Of a stretch of DNA of 64,000 nucleotides, positions 55,300 to 63,921 are shown piece after piece. Every line of letters starts with the position of its first letter. Positions within the stretch are counted from its first letter, which is position 1. Position numbers and translations under genes: made by a program. This DNA comes from Echinicola marina. GTDB taxonomy: Bacteria > Bacteroidota > Bacteroidia > Cytophagales > Cyclobacteriaceae. A model generated the notes under the pieces. That model was not told where the DNA came from. It ran no database searches and was given only the letters and a program-made list of their open reading frames with translations. The DNA is taken from assembly GCF_020463795.1 (NCBI RefSeq), contig NZ_CP080025.1, forward strand, positions 251,001 through 315,000, written 5' to 3'.

Positions 55300-57000
55300 T
55301 TGACTGACGATTATATCAAACACAAATACGACCCGATTCTTCCCAAAAAAGATGAGTGGCCAGTGGTGAAGCTATCCAAAAGCCGAAAAGAATTCGTGCA
55401 AAGAATCGCTTCTCACAGTCGAGATAGCGTCATCAATATTACGGGCAACAATATCGAACTTCTTAAGGAGGAGCTAGAAACCACCCTATACCGGGAAAAA
55501 CTTCGCATCAAACAAAACCCCTGGCTTGTTGACCCTGATGATGAAGATGAATTTTGGGCCAATGTAAAATCTACTTTGGTTCAGCTTTCCTCCGAAACCA
55601 ACAGCACTGAGGAATCAAAAAGGAAAGGCTATCATGAAATCTTGGACAAGATCACTTCCCGCTATGCCGAAGAAATTGCCAGTAATTTTAAACATAGCCA
55701 TTATAGGGCCACTAGAAAAATAGTCACCTTTGGCTTTTCCAGATTGTTGAATGCAGGAAGGGTCAAGGGATTAATGTCCATATTCAGCAAACAATACAGC
55801 CTGGAGGATAAAATTCAGATCATAGGCGAAACCGAGCAAATCAGAAACTTGGCCTCAAAAGGCACAGTAGTTATGGTCCCTACTCATTTTAGCAATTTGG
55901 ATAGTATCCTAATCGGTTGGACCATCAGCACCTTAGGAATGCCGCCTTTTATCTATGGAGCAGGGCTCAACCTCTTCAATATCCAGATTTTTGCCTACTT
56001 TATGAATGCCCTGGGTGCCTATAAAGTGGACCGCAGAAAGAAAAACTTAATCTATCTGGAAACCTTAAAGACCTATTCCAGTGAGGCCATCCAGTTCGGA
56101 TGTCATAGCCTGTTCTTCCCTGGCGGAACCAGGTCCCGGAGCGGAAAAATAGAATCCAAACTTAAACTTGGTCTTCTTAGCACGGCCATTGGTGCCCAAA
56201 GAGCCAACTATGAAAAAGGCCTCAACGATATTGACGGAAAAGTATTTATTGTTCCGGTCACTATCAATTACCATTTTGTACTGGAAGCTCCCAGCTTGAT
56301 CAAGGAACACCTTAGTCTTACAGGACAAGAGCGTTATTACAAAGAAACAGATGAATTTTCTACGTCTTATAAAATCTCCAAATTCTTAGTAAAATTCTTC
56401 ACAAAGGGTTCTGATATTTCTGTTTCAATCGGAAAAGCCATGGATATCTTAGGTAACTATGTAGATAATGAGGGAAACAGTTTAGACAAGGACAACAGGA
56501 TCATAGACTGCAGGGATTATTTTATCTCCAACGGAAAAGTAACTGAAGACCCCCAGCGCGAAGAGGTTTACACACAAAAGCTGGGAGAAAGAATTGTAGA
56601 AGAATACCATAAGATCAACAGAATCTTTAGCAGCCACCTGGTCGCCTTTACTGCTTTTGAAATGATCAAGAAAAACAATAATAAAATGGATCTCTTTAGT
56701 CTTTTAAGACTCCCGGAAGAAGATCTTATTTTGGAATACAGTGATTTTCGGTCAGAATGTCAAAGGGTGCTTAATCGCATCATGGAAATACGGAGCGAAG
56801 GCCTGGTCCATGTAGCCCCACACCTCAAACAGGGACTTGATGATATCATCAACCACGGCCTCTCCAACGTCGGGATGTACCATGCCAAACGCCCCTTGAT
56901 CAAAACCCCAGAAGAACAAATCACCACACAGGATATGAGCCTATTATATTTTTATCACAACAGACTTGATGGTTATGACCTTGAAAAACTCTTCAAATAA
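55300..57000 (+). CDS. PlsB/PlsC-type glycerol(-3-phosphate) acyltransferase
   Basis: Membrane-associated acyltransferase of phospholipid synthesis. The HX4D motif HFSNLD (His196, Asp201 from this start) and the GGTRSRSG block (substrate-binding, cf. EGTRSR) mark the family; the large size (566 residues) and helical flanks resemble PlsB-type glycerol-3-phosphate enzymes. There is no in-frame ATG before residue 159, so the start must be a TTG. TTG 55300 follows a -7 box; TTG 55126 would add 58 residues and overlap the divergent LpxR-like gene. gpsA, which makes glycerol-3-phosphate, overlaps its end. Confidence 0.82.
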   Translation: MTDDYIKHKYDPILPKKDEWPVVKLSKSRKEFVQRIASHSRDSVINITGNNIELLKEELETTLYREKLRIKQNPWLVDPDDEDEFWANVKSTLVQLSSETNSTEESKRKGYHEILDKITSRYAEEIASNFKHSHYRATRKIVTFGFSRLLNAGRVKGLMSIFSKQYSLEDKIQIIGETEQIRNLASKGTVVMVPTHFSNLDSILIGWTISTLGMPPFIYGAGLNLFNIQIFAYFMNALGAYKVDRRKKNLIYLETLKTYSSEAIQFGCHSLFFPGGTRSRSGKIESKLKLGLLSTAIGAQRANYEKGLNDIDGKVFIVPVTINYHFVLEAPSLIKEHLSLTGQERYYKETDEFSTSYKISKFLVKFFTKGSDISVSIGKAMDILGNYVDNEGNSLDKDNRIIDCRDYFISNGKVTEDPQREEVYTQKLGERIVEEYHKINRIFSSHLVAFTAFEMIKKNNNKMDLFSLLRLPEEDLILEYSDFRSECQRVLNRIMEIRSEGLVHVAPHLKQGLDDIINHGLSNVGMYHAKRPLIKTPEEQITTQDMSLLYFYHNRLDGYDLEKLFK

Positions 57001-58039
57001 TTCTGACAAGCCAGTTGGAGTCATCGGAATAGGCAGCTTCGGCACGGCCATTGCGAATATACTTGCAGCCAAAAGCAAGGTAATCGTCTATGCCCGAAAG
57101 CAGGAAATCGTTGATGAAATCAACCAAAAACATACCGTTGAAGGCAGGGTCCTTCATGAAAACATCAGCGCTACCACCGATCCGGAATTGATTTGTGATT
57201 CATGTGAGGTAATGTTTCCTGTGGTTTCCTCTTCTGGTTTTCGGGAGGTCATGCAAAAGTTCGCCCCCTACCTTCACCCTTACCATATTTTGATCCACGG
57301 GACCAAAGGATTGGCCCTAAACTTACCCAATGGCAAAACCCTGGAAGATGTCAGCAAGATCAAAAGGGAAAATATCTGCACCATGAGTGAGGTTATCCTA
57401 AACGAAACAGTAGTGGTACGGGTAGGATGCTTGGCCGGCCCCAACTTGGCCAAAGAACTTTCAAAAGGCCAGCCCGCCGCCACCGTGGTGGCCAGCCGGT
57501 TCAATGAGGTCATCCTAGAAGGACAAAGACTATTGCGTTCGGATAAATTTCAAGTTTACGGCAACCAGGACATCATTGGGGTGGAACTCAGCGGGGTACT
57601 GAAAAACACCATTGCCATTGCTTCAGGAGCCTTGGCCGGACTGGGCTTGGGAGAAAATGCCAGAGGGCTATTGATCTCCAGGGGAATGGTGGAATTGATT
57701 CACTTGGGCAATGCCCTGGGAGGCCAAACACAATCCTTTATAGGACTAGCTGGCATCGGAGACTTAGTGGCTACCTGTAGTTCCACCCTTTCAAGAAACT
57801 ATACCGTAGGCTATAGACTTGCCCAAGGAGAAAGTTTGGAAGAAATCAATAATAGCATGGAAGAAGTAGCCGAAGGCATCAATACCGTCAAGCTCATGAA
57901 AACCTTTTTGGAGGGATCAGGCATGAGGGCACCAATCACAGAAAACCTGTACAAAGTACTCTTTGAGGACTTCAAGGTGGAAGACGCCTTACATTACCTC
58001 ATGAAATACCCGTTCAATGTAGATATTGACTTCCTGTAA
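56969..58039 (+). CDS. gpsA: NAD(P)-dependent glycerol-3-phosphate dehydrogenase
   Basis: Reduces dihydroxyacetone phosphate to sn-glycerol-3-phosphate for phospholipids. The Rossmann motif GVIGIGSFGTAIANILA lies near residues 17-33, and the catalytic Lys region ELSGVLKNTIAIASGALAGLGLGENARG near residues 196-223 is diagnostic. The frame opens with TTG 56966, ATG 56969 and ATG 56975; an ATG is preferred. It overlaps the acyltransferase by about 30 bp, and the two act in consecutive steps, so this is a functional operon. A terminator follows. Confidence 0.95.
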   Translation: MVMTLKNSSNNSDKPVGVIGIGSFGTAIANILAAKSKVIVYARKQEIVDEINQKHTVEGRVLHENISATTDPELICDSCEVMFPVVSSSGFREVMQKFAPYLHPYHILIHGTKGLALNLPNGKTLEDVSKIKRENICTMSEVILNETVVVRVGCLAGPNLAKELSKGQPAATVVASRFNEVILEGQRLLRSDKFQVYGNQDIIGVELSGVLKNTIAIASGALAGLGLGENARGLLISRGMVELIHLGNALGGQTQSFIGLAGIGDLVATCSSTLSRNYTVGYRLAQGESLEEINNSMEEVAEGINTVKLMKTFLEGSGMRAPITENLYKVLFEDFKVEDALHYLMKYPFNVDIDFL

Positions 58040-58048
58040 CAATATTCT

Positions 58049-58083
58049 GCCCAGCTCTTTATATTTTGAGCTGGGCTTTTTTC
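58049..58083 (+). terminator. Rho-independent terminator after gpsA
   Basis: GCCCAGCTC pairs perfectly with GAGCTGGGC around a 10-base loop, followed by TTTTTT. Confidence 0.88.
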
Positions 58084-58107
58084 TTTCAAACCAAAAAAAT
58101 CAACAAG

Positions 58108-59001
58108 ATGAAACTCAGATCACTTTTTATGCTCACTATCTGTACGGCTCTATTTTCTTGCAAGGCTTCAGAAACCCAACTTTTTCCTGAAGGCGACAGC
58201 CCAATATTACTGGCAGAGGGCTTTGCCTTTACAGAAGGCCCCGCAGTGGCGCCCAGTGGAGATGTTTATTTCACCGACCAACCTAATAACAACATCCACC
58301 GTTGGTCGACTGAAACGGGTGAAGTAAGCCTGTACATGGAAAATGCCGGCCGTGCCAATGGGCTCTATTTCGACAATCAAGGCAGGCTTTTGGCCTGCGC
58401 TGATGAGAACTTTCAGCTATGGCAAATAGACAAAAATAAAGCGGTAACAGTTTTGGAGGATGGCTTTAACAGCAAAAATTTCAATGGTCCAAATGACCTT
58501 TGGGTGGACAAAGCTGGTGGAATATACTTTACCGACCCCTATTATCAACGCCCTTATTGGGAAAGACAAGAAATGGACATGGATAGCCAACGTGTCTATT
58601 ACCGAAACCCTGATGGCCAGGAAGTAAAGGTAGTGGCAGACCACTTTGTCAGGCCTAATGGTATTATAGGAACAAAGGATGGCAAAACACTTTACATCGC
58701 TGACATTGGTGATAATAAGACCTATAAATATGCCATACAAAAAGATGGCAGTTTAGGAAAACCAGCACTTTTTGCAGAAATGGGTTCAGACGGAATGACC
58801 GTAGATAAAAAAGGAAACGTGTACCTCACCGGAAATGGTGTCACCATCTTCAACCCTAAAGGAGAACAAATCGGCCATATCCCAGTACCCAAAAAATGGA
58901 CCGCCAATGTCACCTTTGGAGGGAAAGACAGGAAAACTTTGTTTATCACTGCCAGTACAGCAGTCTATACTTTGAAGATGAACATTCCCGGAGCGAAATA
59001 A
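58108..59001 (+). CDS. SMP-30/gluconolactonase-like lipoprotein
   Basis: A 297-residue six-bladed beta-propeller of the SMP-30/gluconolactonase/LRE family, exported as a lipoprotein (lipobox LFSC). Blocks: EGPAVAPSGDVYFTDQ (first metal-ligand Glu), GRANGLYFDNQGRLLACAD, NGPNDLWVDKAGGIYFTDP and RPNGIIGTKDGKTLYIAD, whose Asn/Asp residues bind divalent metal. It likely hydrolyses a sugar lactone in the periplasm. The frame opens upstream at 58066, but that lies inside the gpsA terminator, so ATG 58108 with its clean signal sequence is the start. Confidence 0.88.
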   Translation: MKLRSLFMLTICTALFSCKASETQLFPEGDSPILLAEGFAFTEGPAVAPSGDVYFTDQPNNNIHRWSTETGEVSLYMENAGRANGLYFDNQGRLLACADENFQLWQIDKNKAVTVLEDGFNSKNFNGPNDLWVDKAGGIYFTDPYYQRPYWERQEMDMDSQRVYYRNPDGQEVKVVADHFVRPNGIIGTKDGKTLYIADIGDNKTYKYAIQKDGSLGKPALFAEMGSDGMTVDKKGNVYLTGNGVTIFNPKGEQIGHIPVPKKWTANVTFGGKDRKTLFITASTAVYTLKMNIPGAK

Positions 59002-59024
59002 GCTGGAACTAAGAATCAAACCAT

Positions 59025-59062
59025 AAGGGGTGAAGACATGAAAATGTTTCACCCTTAATTTT
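59025..59062. terminator. Weak terminator candidate
   Basis: AAGGGGTGAA and TTCACCCTT form a nine-pair stem with one bulged G, followed by AATTTTCTC. It separates the SMP-30-like gene from the convergent FemAB-like gene. Confidence 0.4.
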
Positions 59063-59097
59063 CTCTTAAATTACTGGAGCAAAGGAGACTGGTCACT

Positions 59098-60192
59098 TCA
59101 TTTGTTCAACTCCAAAGCCTTCATCAATTCATAGCTTCCTTGATCAAAAGGGTAATCCCAGCAACCCATTCTATGATAGATCTCCCCACCAAAACCTTTT
59201 TTGTACAGATGCACACCATGCAAAGGATGTGACTTGTCCAGATTGGGTGCACAGCCAAATAAATCATACTCTTCACAACCAAATTCCTTGCCTCTCCTGA
59301 TCGCCTCCCATTGTAGGGCATAACTTCCCATCACCTGCTTTTGATGGCTTGAAGAGGCTCCAAAAAGATAAGTGGCCCGCTTATTTGAAAGCACCAAAAA
59401 CATAGAAGCCAATACCTGCTCTTCATATGTTGCCATCAACAAACAAACCCGAACTTGCTCATCCTGATTTGCAAATAGGTCTAAAAAATAATCCTTGCTT
59501 TGATATTCAATTCCTTTTCGAAGAGCCGTTTCTTCATACAGCAAGAACCATTCATCTAACATCTCTACTCCATACTCCTTGACCGCAACGCCTTTTTTAA
59601 ATGCCTGACGGATATTATAACGGGTATTATACCGCATCTCATAAAGCAATTCTTCATCCTTCTTTTCCAAATCCAGAAAAAAAGTATTCTTTGGCAAAGC
59701 ATCTCCGGGGCTCTTTTTCAGATTCCAGTAATCCGTGCCAAAATTCACCCTAAATTCCTGAGTTTGGGCAGAAGGTGGACCCTGCCAATTTCCTTTATCA
59801 TCATAATAACTTTCATCCTCTGCCCATTGGTTTTCCCAAATCAGATCATATCGAATAAAAACACAGTTGGCAGGCAAATGTGGCTTTAAAGCCTCTGATA
59901 ATTTTTCCAAAAACATCCCCTGCTGCTCAAACTTGGGTTCCAATTTGGGGCCATAAGGCACATAAGCAAAACAGTCTTTCTCATTGACATATTTGATCAA
60001 GATCAAGAGATCCTCATGAACCAGCTTACCTGATTCCGTATAAGGGTTCAATAATTCCTTGGATACCGTTAACTCAAAACCTTGGGGAACAAAACCTTGC
60101 TGGTACTTCACCTTTGCCCAAAAGGGAGTCTGGGGCAAAATATTGGTAGCACTGATATTATTAACTGATTTTCTCTTCGCAGTACAAGTCAT
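59098..60192 (-). CDS. FemAB-like peptidoglycan-type aminoacyltransferase (GNAT fold)
   Basis: A 364-residue protein with two GNAT-like domains in the FemAB manner. LPQTPFWAKVKYQQGF near residues 20-35 is the usual FemX/FemAB opening. The YNTRYNIRQAFKKGV block near 185-200 and GSYALQWEAIRRGKEFGCEEYDLFG near 297-321 match the conserved C-terminal part. Such enzymes add amino acids from tRNA to lipid II stems in Gram-positives. In an mDAP organism such as this (see murE), the substrate is not obvious. The start is ATG 60192; the GTG before it is less likely. Confidence 0.78.
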   Translation of the reverse strand: MTCTAKRKSVNNISATNILPQTPFWAKVKYQQGFVPQGFELTVSKELLNPYTESGKLVHEDLLILIKYVNEKDCFAYVPYGPKLEPKFEQQGMFLEKLSEALKPHLPANCVFIRYDLIWENQWAEDESYYDDKGNWQGPPSAQTQEFRVNFGTDYWNLKKSPGDALPKNTFFLDLEKKDEELLYEMRYNTRYNIRQAFKKGVAVKEYGVEMLDEWFLLYEETALRKGIEYQSKDYFLDLFANQDEQVRVCLLMATYEEQVLASMFLVLSNKRATYLFGASSSHQKQVMGSYALQWEAIRRGKEFGCEEYDLFGCAPNLDKSHPLHGVHLYKKGFGGEIYHRMGCWDYPFDQGSYELMKALELNK

Positions 60193-60281
60193 CACATTTC
60201 AATTAAATAAGTGGCAAAACTAAAAAACGACTGATAGACGAAAAAATATTTGGCTAAATATCCACCAAGATCTTTTTTCAA

Positions 60282-61088
60282 TCAACGCCCCTTCTGTATT
60301 AAACCTTTAGCCCAATTAACCACCTGTTCATTTGCTTCCATAACAAACTCCTGACCTTTGGCTGCTGACTGAAAATACTCACCTTGAAAAGACTTTTCAC
60401 TATGATAACTGATCTCAATCCCCTTAAAAAACGCAGGCAAATCCCACCTACTTTTTGAATATCCATCTTTGGTAAGTTTTAAACCTTGGTGATACTTTAA
60501 TACTCCTGCCCCAGGATATTCAGGCTGTATACCAAGCCTATCACTTGCTTCATAGATGCAGTTATTGACACTTTTCCTAAATCTTTCATGAGCATGGGGA
60601 TGGTATTTCACATCCGCTGCTAGACTTTCAAAATGATCATGGACTTCCCCCACTTCCAAATAACCATAAATAAGATGGACATCAGGAGCTTTTTTGACAT
60701 AGCGCAGAAATCCATTTTCCATTTCCGTTTGCCTGAAGGTTCCGAAAAACAAAAATAGATCTCCTTTCCCCACCCCACTTTTTGCCAAATGTCCTTGGGC
60801 TGCTCCAGCCTGACCAAATAAAGGCCGCCAGTTCGGCAATCTAGGAATGGCTTCTTTTACGATATCAGGATCCAAATGACATGCACTTTGGGAATCAATA
60901 GCAGTTCTAGGATTTAATGTTTGGATAATATCGAAATAACTTTGTCCCTCATGGCTAATTCCCCCAAAAGTCAAGGTTTCCTTATTTTCTGGAATAGGCA
61001 AACTCAGCAAGGTACCATCAGGCAAAATAGGACTGGGCTGTCCGCCATATTGCATATCAAATCCTTTTCTGCTTAAAACAATTCGCAT
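60282..61088 (-). CDS. Nmad3-like putative nucleotide-modification-associated protein
   Basis: A 268-residue soluble protein. The N-terminus MRIVLSRKGFDMQYGGQPSP and the later WRPLFGQAGAAQGHLAKSGVGKGDLFLFFG and VHLIYGYLEVGE blocks match what I remember of the Nmad3 domain, a family linked by genome context to modified nucleotides. The assignment is from memory and not certain. ATG 61088 gives the conserved N-terminus; the frame continues upstream to 61160, where it would overlap the phosphotriesterase-like gene. It lies 43 bp after that gene and 89 bp before the FemAB-like gene, all on one strand. Confidence 0.6.
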   Translation of the reverse strand: MRIVLSRKGFDMQYGGQPSPILPDGTLLSLPIPENKETLTFGGISHEGQSYFDIIQTLNPRTAIDSQSACHLDPDIVKEAIPRLPNWRPLFGQAGAAQGHLAKSGVGKGDLFLFFGTFRQTEMENGFLRYVKKAPDVHLIYGYLEVGEVHDHFESLAADVKYHPHAHERFRKSVNNCIYEASDRLGIQPEYPGAGVLKYHQGLKLTKDGYSKSRWDLPAFFKGIEISYHSEKSFQGEYFQSAAKGQEFVMEANEQVVNWAKGLIQKGR

Positions 61089-61131
61089 GGACAAAGATTG
61101 GAAACATTTAATAATATGCAAAAACAACGGT

Positions 61132-62145
61132 TTACTCCAACTCCCTCGCTCTAATCCCAAAGGCTTTTGCCGGATTGACTTTTAAAAGCATGTCAATATC
61201 TTGGGTAGTAAATCCCTCCGATTTTAACCGGGGAATAAGTTCCTCAAAAATCCGAGTGTAGCCCACAATATCCTGCTGCTCCTTTTGGGGATCAAACCAA
61301 CCCGCATCATGGGAAATCAACACTTGGCCTAAAAAACCATTTTTCTTGGCATAAACCAATTGCTCTAAGTGTTTTTCCAATTCCCAGCCTAGACCATCCA
61401 AACTGATCCAACAGCCTGTTTGGGCTGCCCTCAGAAACTGCTCAAAATCAGATTCTGCTTGCCCATGCACCCAGATAAATGCCTTGGGAGATACTTTGTT
61501 TTGCGCTAATATTTCCAATTGAGGCCAAAGTGCCTTCGCTGCACCAGTATGTGAGGCAATGGTCAAACCTGTCTTCAAATGGGTAATGGCGGCTGCTTCA
61601 ACCAACTTTGCATCCATGTCCTCCAACGGATCCGAATTATCCACGCTGATTTTAATAAATCCAGGCTTAATTCCGGTACCGCCTATCCCATCACTATATT
61701 CATCCTCCCACATTTCAGCCAAGTCCTTTGCTTCCAACTCATATACATATTCAGGAAGGTACTTATTGTTTACCGCTCCATATAATCCCGTATTGGTAAT
61801 GATATGGATGCCGGACTGCTGCGAAAATTCTTTCAATAATTCAGGAGCTCTCCCCAGATAATTTGGTGTAGGATCGACAAAAAAACTCACGTCGTAAGCC
61901 TTCAATTCTTCCAGATAGGGCAACATGGTATGGATTACCTCTTTATCATCCCAATCATCTGCCCGAATACTGTCAGCCCCAATAAAGTCCACAAGCAAAT
62001 GTTCATGACTTAACCAAAGACTTGAGGTATCTACAGACAAGCTACCTTCTACAGTTTGAATAAAAAATTCATTAGTTTTTTCTTTACAAGCTATGGCCAA
62101 GGCAAGAGAGGCGATTATCAGAAAACACTTAATACGCTGATTCAT
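61132..62145 (-). CDS. Phosphotriesterase-family lipoprotein hydrolase
   Basis: A 337-residue amidohydrolase-superfamily lipoprotein (lipobox AIAC, Cys20). The binuclear-metal ligands of the phosphotriesterase family are visible: HEH near residues 47-49, the bridging Lys in PGFIKIS near 161-167, two further His (TIASHTGA and IWVHGQAES) and the Asp in ISHDAG near residues 274-278. Natural substrates of such proteins are often lactones or phosphoesters. It may be co-transcribed with the Nmad3-like and FemAB-like genes downstream. Confidence 0.85.
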   Translation of the reverse strand: MNQRIKCFLIIASLALAIACKEKTNEFFIQTVEGSLSVDTSSLWLSHEHLLVDFIGADSIRADDWDDKEVIHTMLPYLEELKAYDVSFFVDPTPNYLGRAPELLKEFSQQSGIHIITNTGLYGAVNNKYLPEYVYELEAKDLAEMWEDEYSDGIGGTGIKPGFIKISVDNSDPLEDMDAKLVEAAAITHLKTGLTIASHTGAAKALWPQLEILAQNKVSPKAFIWVHGQAESDFEQFLRAAQTGCWISLDGLGWELEKHLEQLVYAKKNGFLGQVLISHDAGWFDPQKEQQDIVGYTRIFEELIPRLKSEGFTTQDIDMLLKVNPAKAFGIRARELE

Positions 62146-62282
62146 GGAATTCCAAACGAATTTTAGCCGCTTTACAAATACTTAAAACCACCATTTCATT
62201 ATAAATTACTCATTATAATTCAGAACACCAGCCAAATTCCTCCAACAAAATTTTCAAGCCATTCCGTATGACTGTCCATATA

Positions 62283-62320
62283 AAAAAAGAGCCCATCCTT
62301 ACATGCAGATGGCGCTCTTT
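62283..62320 (-). terminator. Rho-independent terminator after the M81 gene
   Basis: On the minus strand AAAGAGC-GCCATC pairs with GATGGGCTCTTT (one bulged C), followed by TTTTTTTA. It ends the 63921-62344 transcript before the phosphotriesterase-like gene. Confidence 0.8.
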
Positions 62321-62343
62321 GGGTATGGTATAAATCCTATTAC

Positions 62344-63921
62344 TTATTCATGAGATAAAGGAATAAACCGTGCAGATAAATCTGGTTTTTCCATTTCAGG
62401 ATCAAAAGGGAACATGGGACGTTTAATGCGCTTATAATCCAAACGCATCAAATCCTGATCTACTCCGCCTGGAGTAAGCGCCAAGAGCCAATCAGCCCTC
62501 ATATTATATAACTCTGGAACCAAGTAACCTATTTTCACGACTACTATATCCGTTTCTTTAGGATTGAGGCCCAAATTGGTAAAATCACTTTCATGATGAT
62601 ACGGCTTTCGCTTTTTGGTAACAATCACATTAACCGAGCCTACCTTTACAACAACCTCTACATCTGCATCTCTATCACCTTTTTCTATGGCCAGCACCTT
62701 TCCCTTCAAGGTTATTGGACCAGCAAATCGATCGTCTACAGCTGCCCCTACAGGAGCTTCAACCTCTCCACCAACACCTACTTTTTCAGCAGCTTCCACC
62801 AGTTCAGGTCCTGGAATAGAGGCATAAATCAATGAAGGACCATCTTTCTTTTTAAATTCTGGCCTTGCCAATATTTCTTTCAAGGTCCAAGTCACATCAC
62901 CAGCACCACCAGCAGTTGGGTTATCCCCTGAATCACTGATCATAAATGGTACCTTATCACTTTTTACAGCAGCATCCAAAGCCTCTTCAAGAGTAGCAGT
63001 AGGCGCAACAAAATCAAATTCCTCCCTGACTGACCAAAAGCTTTCCGCTAATTTCTCAGCTGTGCTGCCTACTTTTTCCTTATCATCTCCTGTCACCATT
63101 ACCACCCCGTGATTTCTTGGCTCATCTGCCCAAGCATAACCTATCCAAATCGCAGCATCCACAATCCCTTCCTGGTTTGCCGCTGGCGCTACCTGTTCAT
63201 ATAAACTTTTTCCCGGTTCTATACGGGTGGATGTTTTCTCCCCGGGCAATAAGATCGGAACAGGTACATAAGCCTTATAAGCAGGCTTACCCTTTCCACT
63301 TTCCAATCTTTCCAATAAATTATCCATGGCCCTTTTCTTGGATTCCAAAGCATCTTCATGTGGAGCCAACCTATAGCAGGTTATGATATCAGAATGCTTC
63401 GCCAATCTATGTGAAACATTACCATGCAAGTCCATGGAAGTGGAAATAATGGCTTCCTCCCCGATCACTTCACGGATTCTTTCTATCATATCCCCTTCTG
63501 GGTCATCAATCCCTTGAACGCTCATAGCACCGTGAATATCAAAAAACAAGCCATCATAAGGACCATTTTCTTTGAGCATCGACAATGTCTCATCCATCAA
63601 GGATTCATAAGCTTCCCTGCTCACTATCCCTCCAGGAATAGCATGGCCTTTCAAGGTGGGCACCCAATCAGCCCTTTTCCTATTCTCTGACCCTTCTGCC
63701 ATAAATGGATAATAATTGAAAATTTCTTCTCCTCTTCTGGCCTTAAAGGCTTCCTTTTCGGTCACCGCAGGAGAAAAGGTACTGGACTCAATGGCCAATC
63801 CCGCTATGGCTATCTTGGGTAAATCCAGCTCTTCCTTTTCTGATGAAGAAGTACAGCTGGAAAAACCCAGCACAAAAAGCATTAAACAAAACAATGTAGT
63901 CGTGGTAAGTGGTTTGTTCAT
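62344..63921 (-). CDS. M81 family (MlrC-like) metallopeptidase lipoprotein
   Basis: A 525-residue protein with a lipoprotein signal (lipobox FSSC, Cys23) and the full M81 architecture: an N-terminal MlrC-like domain (IAIAGLAIESSTFSP, FFDIHGAMSVQ, STSMDLHGNVS, YRLAPHED with metal-binding Asp/His) and the C-terminal MlrC domain (ISDSGDNPTAGGAGDVT ... IGYLVPELYNMRADWLLALTPGG). MlrC of sphingomonads ends the microcystin degradation pathway; most homologues have no known substrate. Export as a lipoprotein means it acts on a periplasmic or external compound. Confidence 0.9.
   Translation of the reverse strand: MNKPLTTTTLFCLMLFVLGFSSCTSSSEKEELDLPKIAIAGLAIESSTFSPAVTEKEAFKARRGEEIFNYYPFMAEGSENRKRADWVPTLKGHAIPGGIVSREAYESLMDETLSMLKENGPYDGLFFDIHGAMSVQGIDDPEGDMIERIREVIGEEAIISTSMDLHGNVSHRLAKHSDIITCYRLAPHEDALESKKRAMDNLLERLESGKGKPAYKAYVPVPILLPGEKTSTRIEPGKSLYEQVAPAANQEGIVDAAIWIGYAWADEPRNHGVVMVTGDDKEKVGSTAEKLAESFWSVREEFDFVAPTATLEEALDAAVKSDKVPFMISDSGDNPTAGGAGDVTWTLKEILARPEFKKKDGPSLIYASIPGPELVEAAEKVGVGGEVEAPVGAAVDDRFAGPITLKGKVLAIEKGDRDADVEVVVKVGSVNVIVTKKRKPYHHESDFTNLGLNPKETDIVVVKIGYLVPELYNMRADWLLALTPGGVDQDLMRLDYKRIKRPMFPFDPEMEKPDLSARFIPLSHE

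Noticed and set aside
58066-58107. Upstream extension of the SMP-30-like gene
   Set aside because: It lies within and just after the gpsA terminator, and the downstream ATG gives a proper lipoprotein signal.
61089-61160. N-terminal extension of the Nmad3-like protein
   Set aside because: It would overlap the preceding gene, and the conserved family N-terminus begins at 61088.
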